The notes under the pieces are model-generated. The model was not told where the DNA came from, ran no database searches, and saw only the letters and a program-made list of their open reading frames with translations. Below, piece after piece: positions 1 to 6,652 of a DNA stretch of 38,752 nt. Source of the DNA: an uncultured Collinsella sp. (lineage in GTDB: Bacteria > Actinomycetota > Coriobacteriia > Coriobacteriales > Coriobacteriaceae); the NCBI GenBank assembly GCA_900541185.1, contig UQIQ01000015.1, forward strand, positions 1 to 38,752, given 5' to 3'. Position numbers and translations under genes: made by a program. Every line of letters starts with the position of its first letter. The stretch's first letter is position 1.

Positions 1-36
1 GAGTCTCGTGGGCTCGGAGATGTGTATAAGAGACAG
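1..36 (+). other. Illumina Nextera adapter left on contig end
   Basis: Bases 3-36 match the 34-base Nextera read-2 transposase adapter, ending in the 19-base Tn5 mosaic end AGATGTGTATAAGAGACAG at 18-36. This is synthetic library sequence, not genome. An open frame that starts inside it (22-249) is therefore an artefact. Real sequence can begin no earlier than base 37. Confidence 0.97.
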
Positions 37-101
37 GCCTATATCATCCCGTGCTCAAACATTCTCGCTGCGCTGCGAAACTGCGCGCGGGACGATATAG
101 G
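37..101. repeat. Imperfect inverted repeat next to the adapter
   Basis: Bases 38-54 pair with 85-101 over 17 positions with one mismatch and one G-U, separated by about 30 bases. It could be an intergenic palindrome. Because it touches the adapter, a chimeric fold-back read is also possible. I see no gene between 37 and 333. Confidence 0.5.
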
Positions 102-193
102 CGGGCGCCCCGGGGACTACGTTGACGCTGCTTGTCTCGCCCGGGTGCCGTCGGGCCAGGGAGGGACGTCTTCGCTGATAGGTGCTTTGTTGA

Positions 194-228
194 GAGAGCT
201 GCTTTTATGCGGCTCTTTCTTTGTTTTT
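194..228 (+). terminator. Rho-independent terminator upstream of fmt
   Basis: A nine-pair stem (194-202 with 209-217, one internal G-U and one terminal G-U) closes a TTTTAT loop and is followed by a T-rich tract to about 227. It most likely ends a plus-strand transcript that began left of the window, which separates fmt from that unit. Confidence 0.75.
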
Positions 229-333
229 GGGTATATTTGTTCTTATTGAATTGTTATTGCGGATGGGCTTGGTAATTGGCTTTCCGCTGTTATTTGTAGC
301 CGTCTCGGCTTTGGTTGAGGGGAGACGTCCTTT

Positions 334-1254
334 ATGCGTATTGTGTTTATGGGTACGCCTGATTTTGCTGTGCCTTCGCTGACTTCGCTTGTTGAGGCTG
401 GGAACGAGATTGCGCTTGTTGTTACTCGTCCCGACGCTGTTCGTGGGCGTGGTAAAAAGTTGGAGCCGTCTCCTGTTAAGGCTAAGGCACTTGAGCTAGA
501 GTTGCCGGTTATTGAGGCTAATCGTATGACGGCCGAGGTTGTTGAGGCTCTCCAAGCTGCGCAAGCCGATATTTTCTGTGTGGCTGCTTATGGTTGCATT
601 TTGCCCGATGAGGTTCTTCACATGGCGCCGCTTGGTATTGTGAATGTTCATGCTTCGCTGCTGCCGCGTTGGCGTGGCGCCGCTCCCATTCAGCGTGCGA
701 TTCTTGCTGGTGATGAGGTTGCCGGCGTTTCCATTATGCGTATTGGGCATGGCGTGGATACCGGCGCTTATTGTGCGCAGGCCTCGACATCTGTCGCCGG
801 CAAGCATGCCGAGGCACTGACGATGGAGCTTGGCGAGCTGGGCGGTAAGCTGCTGGCCGATACGCTGCCCTCGCTTGCCGATGACACAGCGGTGTGGACC
901 GAGCAGGATGAGTCGCTCGTCACGCATGCTGCCAAGATTTCCAAGCAGGAGATGCGTCTGGATCCGCAGATGGCGGCGCTCGATTGCGTGCGTCACGTGT
1001 TGGCTTCGTCCGACACTGCACCCGCTCGCTGCGTGATTGCCGGTAAGTCGGTTCGCGTGCTCGATGCCGCACCGGCAGATGTGTCGCTTGGCGAGGGCGC
1101 TGTTGCCGTTAAGAGCAAGCGTGTCTACCTGGGACTTTCCGATGGTGCGGTCGAGCTGCTTGAGGTTAAGCCCGATGGCAAGCGCGCTATGGCTGCTTCT
1201 GCCTGGGCTGCCGGCCTGCAGGGCGCCGATCTGACGTGGGGTGCTTTGTCATGA
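334..1254 (+). CDS. fmt: Methionyl-tRNA formyltransferase
   Basis: Transfers a formyl group from 10-formyl-tetrahydrofolate to Met-tRNA(fMet), giving the initiator tRNA in the cytosol. The 306-residue length fits the family. The N-terminal formyltransferase fold opens with MRIVFMGTPDFAVPSL. The catalytic triad is visible as N104, H106 and D142, and the signature SLLPRWRGAAPIQ lies at 108-120. A C-terminal OB-like domain follows. A GGGGAGA ribosome site sits about 8 bases before the ATG. The TGA overlaps the ATG of rsmB, so the two are co-translated, a common pairing in bacteria. Function is well supported by the motifs. Confidence 0.97.
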   Translation: MRIVFMGTPDFAVPSLTSLVEAGNEIALVVTRPDAVRGRGKKLEPSPVKAKALELELPVIEANRMTAEVVEALQAAQADIFCVAAYGCILPDEVLHMAPLGIVNVHASLLPRWRGAAPIQRAILAGDEVAGVSIMRIGHGVDTGAYCAQASTSVAGKHAEALTMELGELGGKLLADTLPSLADDTAVWTEQDESLVTHAAKISKQEMRLDPQMAALDCVRHVLASSDTAPARCVIAGKSVRVLDAAPADVSLGEGAVAVKSKRVYLGLSDGAVELLEVKPDGKRAMAASAWAAGLQGADLTWGALS

Positions 1255-2651
1255 GCAAGTTGTCTCCCGCGCGCAAACTTGCGCTCGATGTGCTGATGGA
1301 GGCCGATCGCCGCGGTATGTATGCGCGCGACGTGCTGTCCTCTCGCGCATCTGCCAAGGCTATTGACCAGCGCGATTCCGCTTTTGCCGCTCGTTTGGCA
1401 CTGGGCGTTGCGGCTACCCAGGGTATTTTGGACGAGCTGCTCGATCAGTTTCTTGATAAGCCTAAAAAGGTTGCGCCGCGTGTTCGCATGGCGCTTCGTA
1501 TCTCGGCCTTCGAGATGCTCTATCTACATACGCCTGGCCGCGTCGCCGTAAGTCAGGGTGTTGAGCTGGTTCGCTGCGGCGCTAAGTCCGCCGCTGGCTT
1601 GGCCAATGCTGTACTGCATAAGGTTGCTGACAATGTTGATGACTTTGCTACTGCGTCCGATGTGGATGAGTCTGAGCGGCGCTTGGTTCGTCTGTCGCGC
1701 CTGATGGGCCTGCCGCGCTGGCTGTGCGCTCGTATTATGTCGTCGTTTGACACGCCAGATGGTGCGCTTAACTTTGCCGGCAATCTGGCCCCCGCGCCGC
1801 TGGCCCTGCATGAGAACGCCTTTGCGACCAAGCTCGATCCGTATATCTCGCAGCTCGTCGCGCCTGTCTTTCCGGGCTGTCATGCCCCGGTTGATGCGCA
1901 GGTTACCGTTGCTTCGGGTGTGTTTGAGCGTGCTGCCGCGGTGGCATCTGATCTCAACGCGCAGCTTATCGCCACAGCTGCCACGCGCCCTGGAAGCTGC
2001 CTTGAGATTGGTGCCGGTCGTGGCACCAAGACCTATGTGATGATGTGCCAGGCCAAGCGTGCGGGCTATGAGCGTCAGCATACGGCGCTCGATCTGCATG
2101 ATCGCAAGTGCGATCTGAATCTCGCTCGCCTGCATAAGGCCGGTATTCAGGGCGTTCGTACGGTTTCGGGTGATGCCTGCGAGCTTGATGAAGTACTGAC
2201 ATCGTTTGATGCCATGCTTGGCAAGCCGGTTAAGTTCGACACGGTCTTTATCGATGCGCCGTGCTCTGGCACCGGAACCATGCGTCGTCATCCCGAGATT
2301 CCGTGGCGCCTGACCGAAAAGGATGTGACGGTTGAGCTGCCCAAACTGCAGCTGACGATGCTCAAGGAAGCTGCCGCGCGCGTGGCTGCCGGCGGCGAGC
2401 TCATCTACGCGACGTGCTCGGTCTTCGACGAGGAGAACACGCAGGTGGTGGATGCTTTCCTGAACTCTCCCGAGGGCGCCGGCTTTAGCGTGGCACCGCT
2501 CTCCGAAGCACAGATTCTGCAACTCCCCGAGTTCGATCAGGCCAAGAAGCTCGTTTCCGTACGCCAGAACGATCGAGGCCTCTTCCAAAGCGTGCCGGTA
2601 AACGCCGATTCCTACGACGGTCACTTCTGCGCCAGACTGGTCCGCAAGTAA
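1251..2651 (+). CDS. rsmB: 16S rRNA m5C967 methyltransferase (RsmB/Sun)
   Basis: SAM-dependent methyltransferase that makes 5-methylcytosine at position 967 (E. coli numbering) of 16S rRNA. Starting at the ATG overlapping the fmt stop gives 466 residues. GTGGGG at 1236-1241 is a well-placed ribosome site, so a longer in-frame start at 1236 is not needed. Residues 1-140 form the NusB-like RNA-binding domain. The SAM loop LEIGAGRGTKT is at 251-261, the PC motif DAPCSGTG is at 335-342 (C338), and the second cysteine motif YATCS is at 386-390 (C389, nucleophile by family knowledge). Second gene of the fmt operon. Confidence 0.95.
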   Translation: MSKLSPARKLALDVLMEADRRGMYARDVLSSRASAKAIDQRDSAFAARLALGVAATQGILDELLDQFLDKPKKVAPRVRMALRISAFEMLYLHTPGRVAVSQGVELVRCGAKSAAGLANAVLHKVADNVDDFATASDVDESERRLVRLSRLMGLPRWLCARIMSSFDTPDGALNFAGNLAPAPLALHENAFATKLDPYISQLVAPVFPGCHAPVDAQVTVASGVFERAAAVASDLNAQLIATAATRPGSCLEIGAGRGTKTYVMMCQAKRAGYERQHTALDLHDRKCDLNLARLHKAGIQGVRTVSGDACELDEVLTSFDAMLGKPVKFDTVFIDAPCSGTGTMRRHPEIPWRLTEKDVTVELPKLQLTMLKEAAARVAAGGELIYATCSVFDEENTQVVDAFLNSPEGAGFSVAPLSEAQILQLPEFDQAKKLVSVRQNDRGLFQSVPVNADSYDGHFCARLVRK

Positions 2652-2657
2652 CTACTA

Positions 2658-2724
2658 AGTTGCGGTGAAATAGGGATTGAAAAGCCGCTTCTACCCGCCA
2701 AACAGTCCTTATTTCACCGCAACT
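2658..2724. repeat. Long inverted repeat, possible REP or MITE-like element
   Basis: Arms 2658-2676 and 2706-2724 pair over 19 bases with a single G-U (AGTTGCGGTGAAATA core), around a 29-base loop. No T-tract follows on either strand, so it is not a classical terminator. It lies between converging genes. I saw no second copy here. A genome-wide search would show whether it is dispersed. Confidence 0.7.
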
Positions 2725-2772
2725 CACAAGGAAACCTGGGTACCTTGATTAGCTACCCATAGAGCAAAGAAA

Positions 2773-2802
2773 TAGCCCCGCGATCGGCGTTGATCGCGGG
2801 GC
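2773..2802 (-). terminator. Terminator of the FmdB-type gene
   Basis: An 11-pair GC-rich stem (2775-2785 with 2792-2802) is followed on the minus strand by CTATTTCTTT. It lies directly downstream of the minus-strand zinc-ribbon gene. The plus side has no T-tract, so it should work mainly for minus transcripts. Confidence 0.8.
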
Positions 2803-2812
2803 CGCGTTGTTC

Positions 2813-3049
2813 CTAGTGGCTGTGCGGGCAGTTGGCGCAGCAGCCGCTCGTGGCGTTGGTGCTGGAGCCGCCGCTTCGCTGGTCGGTGTTGTAGAAACCG
2901 CTGCCCTCAAATTTAATGCCGCTGGCCGAGAACGTCTTGGCCGCCGGGGCACCGCAGCTGGGGCACACGACCTCGGGAGTCTCGGACATGGGATGCTCAA
3001 CCTCAAACACGTTGCCGCAGCTCGAGCACTTGTAATCGTAGCGCGCCAT
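2813..3049 (-). CDS. FmdB-family zinc-ribbon protein
   Basis: A 78-residue protein with two CxxC knuckles (C8/C11 and C29/C32), the usual single zinc ribbon of the FmdB family (the family's CxxC_CxxC regulatory domain). The N-terminus MARYDYKCSSCG is typical. The Gly/Ser-rich tail ends in a Cys/His-rich stretch. The biochemical role of the family is not established; a regulatory or small nucleic-acid-binding function is usually assumed. AAGGAAG lies 7 bases before the ATG. It has its own terminator, and a weak hairpin separates it from the amylase fusion upstream, so it may be partly co-transcribed with it. Confidence 0.85.
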   Translation of the reverse strand: MARYDYKCSSCGNVFEVEHPMSETPEVVCPSCGAPAAKTFSASGIKFEGSGFYNTDQRSGGSSTNATSGCCANCPHSH

Positions 3050-3071
3050 AATACTTCCTTTTCAGCACAAA

Positions 3072-3093
3072 GCGGGCAGATTACTCTGCCCGC
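3072..3093 (-). terminator. Weak terminator after the GH13-GH77 gene
   Basis: An eight-pair perfect stem (3072-3079 with 3086-3093) with a 6-base loop is followed on the minus strand by only TTTG. It sits between the fusion enzyme and the zinc-ribbon gene, so read-through is likely. Confidence 0.5.
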
Positions 3094-3137
3094 AAAAATT
3101 CAAACGTCTGTAACTGTACCCTATATCGGGGGTTTTA

Positions 3138-6100
3138 TCACGCTTCGCCCCAGAATCTATGAGTGCTGCGCAGGAGCTTCGCAGTTTTCTCCTCGGCCGC
3201 TGCGATGTCGGCCTCCTGTGCCTGCCACGTCCAGTTGCCCGTGGCCACGCCCGGCACGTTCATACGCGCGTCGTCGCCAAGCCCCAGCACGTCCTGCAGT
3301 GGCATCATAACGAGCGGAGCATCGCTTGCCAGGGCATTGCCCATGAGTTCGCTTGCCAATGCAATGCCGCTTGGTTCGTCGTCGCCCGCAAAGGAATGCG
3401 TGCACCAGCCGGCGAGCGTCGAGGTGTCGTGCGTCGAGGTATACAGGATCTTGCCCGGTGTGGGGTGAATTCCGCAACGAACGTCGTAGTCGCTAAACTC
3501 CAGTACGTCCATGCCGGGGAAGCCGCAGGTCGAAGCCATCGCGCGAACACCGGGAGTCAAATAGCCTAGGTCCTCGGCGATAAAGTTAAGCGGACCCAGC
3601 TCGTCGTAGGCGGTCTGGAACAGGTCCTTGCCCGGTCCTGCAAGCCAGCGGCCGTCGGCACAGGCCTCGCCGGCGGGGATGCTAAAGTAGCTGTGGAAAC
3701 CCAGGAAGTGGTCCAGGCGCACGCGGTCGTAGAGCGAAAACGCACGACGCAGGCGATCCATCCACCAGCGATAGCCGTTCTCCTTCATGTAATCCCAGCG
3801 GAAGGTGGGGTTTCCCCACACTTGTCCCTCGGGCGCAAAGTTGTCGGGCGGCGCGCCCGAAATCTCAATCGCCTTGCCGGTGTCGGACAGCCAGAAGTTC
3901 TCGGGCTCGCTCCACGCGTCGGCCGAATCATCCGAAACATACATGGGGATATCGCCGATGACCTCGATGCCCTTCTTGTGTGCATAGTTCATGAGCTCGC
4001 ACCAGGCCAGGTCAAAGCGATACTGCATGTACGCCTGTAGCTCGGCCTCGTCGTGGAAGCGCTTGTCATCGATCAGGTGCTCGTTGTAGCGCGCGACATC
4101 TGCCGGCCAATTGTGGCGCGACAGTCCCTCAAAGTGCTTCTTTACCGCCATGTAGACGCAGTACTTCTCGAGCCAATCGGCGTTGCGATGTTTAAACGCC
4201 GTGTACAGCGGATCGGCATCCTCGCCGCCGCGGGCCTTCCAGGCAGCAAAGTCGGCAGCCAGCTCCTCGTGGCTCTCGGGCAGCAGGTCGATATTGCCTG
4301 CAAAGGCCGAAGGACCGGCGTAGGGGGAGCGGAAGAAGTCCGTGGGATTGACGGGCAGGACCTGCCAGTAACGCATGCCCATGGCGGCCAGATGGTCGAT
4401 AAAGCGACGCGTGGGCGCACCGATTGTGCCGGGTTTGCCGTCATCGGTCGGCACCGAGGTGATGTGGCACACGACGCCCGCGCCGTGATCGAGCGGCTCC
4501 TGCAGGCGCTTCTCGGAATGGTGATAGATGATCGAAGAGCCCAACGGGTACAGGTCGAGCGTGACGGTACCGTTGTGGATCTCGCGCTCGTGGCCGCTGA
4601 TAACGTCGCTTGCACATTCGCCGAGCGCTGGGATCGTCACGCAGTGCGAATTGCGCAGACTGCGGTTGATGATAACCGTCGCGGCCTCGCCGTCTTTGCC
4701 CGTGCGGGTGTAAGCCAAGACTTCGTCGTTGAGCGCAAAGGCCTTGATCTCGCCATCGACCATAAAGGGCAGCGCGCGGCGCACGGCAGACGCGTTCTTA
4801 ACGATGGCCAGCGTGTCGAAGTCGTGGAGTTGGTCCTTGGTCGGCAGGGTACGGCGGTTGCCCGGATCGGTGAGGCCCTCCAAGCCGTACTCATCGCCGT
4901 AATAGATTGAGGGTACGCCCGGGAAGGTCATCTGCATGAGCGTCGCCAACCAAAAACGGCTCTTGGCCAGGCCCATCGAGTTATCGTCCAGGCGCCATTT
5001 GCTGCGCTCGCTCTCGGGCAGCTGTGACTCGTCGGGGCCACCGCCGAGTACTGAGATGATGCGAGGACGGTCGTGGCTCGAAAGCAGATTGAGTGCGCAG
5101 GCCAGTGCCTCGCGCGGGTAGTTCTCGCGCAGGGTCTCGATGTCCTCGGCAGCCTGATATGCGTTCTTGTAGCCCATCAAAAAGCCGATGACCATGTCGC
5201 GGAAGGGGTAGTCCATGGCGGAGTCGAGCTCCGAGCCCTGCAGATAGCGACGCAGGTGACCATAGCTGATCTTGTTGGAAGCGTCCTCCCAGACTTCGCC
5301 GAGCAGCAGTGCGTCGGGCTTCTCGGCGAGCACGGCCTTTTTGATTTCGGCCAGGAAGTCGTCGGAAAGCTCGTCGGCCACGTCCAATCGCCAGCCGTGG
5401 GCACCGGCGCGCAGCCATTTGCGAATCACGCCGTCCTTGCCCAGGAGCTTCTCGCGCACCAGCTCGGAATTCTCGTTGATGGCGGGCATGTTGCCCACGC
5501 CCCACCAGCAGTCATACGAACCGTCCTCATGGAAGTAAAACGCATCGCGCCACGGCGAGTCCTCGCTCTGCCACGCACCGACACCGGGATAGTTGCCGTA
5601 GCGGTTAAAGTAGATCGAGTCATCGCCCGTATGGTTGAAGACGCCATCCAGGATGATGGAAATGCCGAGCTTCTCGGCTGCCTCGCACAGCTCCGTAAAG
5701 TCCTGCTCGGTGCCCAGGATCGGGTCGATCTTGGTGTAATCGGCCGTGTCGTAGCGGTGGTTGCTCGCGGCCTCAAAGATGGGGTTGAGGTAGATGGCCG
5801 TAAAGCCTAGCTCGGCAATGCGGGGCAGGTCATTTTGGATACCCTTGAGCGAGCCGCCGTAAAAATCCCAGGTCTTGATGGAGCCGTCTTCGGCACGCTC
5901 GTACACGGGCGGCTCGTTCCAGTCCTCGACCATGCGGCGCTGGATTCCGTTGCGCGGTTTTTCGACTTCGGCCTGCGTGCGCTCGCGCCAGTTTTCGTCG
6001 CGAGCGTAGCGATCGGGGAAGATCTGGTAGACCATTCCGCGCTCGTACCAGGTGGGACGGTTCTCGCGGTGCTTGTAGACGGTAATCTGGAACGACGGGA

Positions 6101-6434
6101 CCTCGGCGTAGTTGTAAGTTACGCCCTCGCCGCCGGTGCGGCCCTGTGGTGCGCCCAGACGAACCTCGGGCTGGCCCTCAATATTGCAGATAAAGCTGTA
6201 CCAAATAAGACAGGGCTCGGTGCACTCAAGCTCTGCGGTAAATATGCCGTCGCCCTCGTGCGTCATGGGATATCGAGATTCACCGATCTCATCGACCCAG
6301 GTGCGCAGCGTAAGCGTTGCCTGCGCGGGATCGGCGTCCTCCAGAATCACGGAGAGCGAAAGGGTTGTTCCTGTGGTCACAGCGCCAAACGGAGTGCGAA
6401 ACTGCGGCAGACGGCTGTTGTGTATCAATCTCAT
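3138..6434 (-). CDS. GH13 amylase-like enzyme fused to GH77 4-alpha-glucanotransferase (MalQ)
   Basis: A 1098-residue two-enzyme fusion for alpha-glucan or maltodextrin breakdown. Residues 1-125 form an N-terminal beta domain. Residues 130-640 are a GH13 barrel of the neopullulanase/amylase type: GMVYQIFPDRY, DGVFNHTG (263-270), nucleophile D351 in GWRLDVADE, acid/base E380, and SHD with D455. Residues 650-1098 are a GH77 domain: GAPPDNF and GQVWGNP near 860-876, nucleophile D908 in RLDHF, acid/base E954 in AEDLG, and D1003 in THD. All catalytic residues are present in both halves. There is no signal peptide, so it should be cytosolic. The GH13 half would hydrolyse or debranch, and the GH77 half would disproportionate the products. 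Only a weak GGA lies before the ATG. TGGTAAAAC boxes upstream match those at the glg operon. Confidence 0.93.
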   Translation of the reverse strand: MRLIHNSRLPQFRTPFGAVTTGTTLSLSVILEDADPAQATLTLRTWVDEIGESRYPMTHEGDGIFTAELECTEPCLIWYSFICNIEGQPEVRLGAPQGRTGGEGVTYNYAEVPSFQITVYKHRENRPTWYERGMVYQIFPDRYARDENWRERTQAEVEKPRNGIQRRMVEDWNEPPVYERAEDGSIKTWDFYGGSLKGIQNDLPRIAELGFTAIYLNPIFEAASNHRYDTADYTKIDPILGTEQDFTELCEAAEKLGISIILDGVFNHTGDDSIYFNRYGNYPGVGAWQSEDSPWRDAFYFHEDGSYDCWWGVGNMPAINENSELVREKLLGKDGVIRKWLRAGAHGWRLDVADELSDDFLAEIKKAVLAEKPDALLLGEVWEDASNKISYGHLRRYLQGSELDSAMDYPFRDMVIGFLMGYKNAYQAAEDIETLRENYPREALACALNLLSSHDRPRIISVLGGGPDESQLPESERSKWRLDDNSMGLAKSRFWLATLMQMTFPGVPSIYYGDEYGLEGLTDPGNRRTLPTKDQLHDFDTLAIVKNASAVRRALPFMVDGEIKAFALNDEVLAYTRTGKDGEAATVIINRSLRNSHCVTIPALGECASDVISGHEREIHNGTVTLDLYPLGSSIIYHHSEKRLQEPLDHGAGVVCHITSVPTDDGKPGTIGAPTRRFIDHLAAMGMRYWQVLPVNPTDFFRSPYAGPSAFAGNIDLLPESHEELAADFAAWKARGGEDADPLYTAFKHRNADWLEKYCVYMAVKKHFEGLSRHNWPADVARYNEHLIDDKRFHDEAELQAYMQYRFDLAWCELMNYAHKKGIEVIGDIPMYVSDDSADAWSEPENFWLSDTGKAIEISGAPPDNFAPEGQVWGNPTFRWDYMKENGYRWWMDRLRRAFSLYDRVRLDHFLGFHSYFSIPAGEACADGRWLAGPGKDLFQTAYDELGPLNFIAEDLGYLTPGVRAMASTCGFPGMDVLEFSDYDVRCGIHPTPGKILYTSTHDTSTLAGWCTHSFAGDDEPSGIALASELMGNALASDAPLVMMPLQDVLGLGDDARMNVPGVATGNWTWQAQEADIAAAEEKTAKLLRSTHRFWGEA

Positions 6435-6577
6435 AGTACGGTCCAGTTCAATAGAATCACAGCCTGCTGGCCATGGGCTTTACGCACAGGATGTAAGTAT
6501 ATCTGTTGTACACAGGCTGTATAAACAACATCCGTTTACCATCGGCGAACGGTTGTCCTAGAAAATCGTTTTACCAA
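6435..6577 (-). promoter_or_regulatory. Promoter region of the GH13-GH77 gene with TGGTAAA(A)C boxes
   Basis: On the minus strand two operator-like boxes are visible: TTGGTAAAACG (6577-6567) and ATGGTAAACG (6542-6533). TATACA and TATACT hexamers are plausible -10 elements nearer the gene. The same boxes occur at 16402-16489. A shared LacI-type regulator is inferred, and none is encoded in the window. Confidence 0.5.
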
Positions 6578-6589
6578 CTACCTACAGAG

Positions 6590-6616
6590 AAGGGGCGCCC
6601 GGTTGGAGCGCCCCTT
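6590..6616 (-). terminator. Terminator of the glycogen operon
   Basis: A nine-pair stem (AAGGGGCGC on the minus strand, 6616-6608 with 6598-6590) is followed by TCTCTG. It lies just downstream of glgA, the last gene of the operon. Confidence 0.75.
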
Positions 6617-6652
6617 GCATGGGGTTTGATTAGGTTTTGAATCGTCTTTGGG

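Noticed and set aside
22..249. 75-aa open frame at the left end
   Set aside because: It starts inside the Nextera adapter and runs through a terminator, so it is synthetic plus non-coding sequence.
37..333. SRP RNA, 6S RNA or tmRNA in the leading intergenic region
   Set aside because: None of the conserved cores of these RNAs could be found. Only a fold-back repeat and a terminator are visible.
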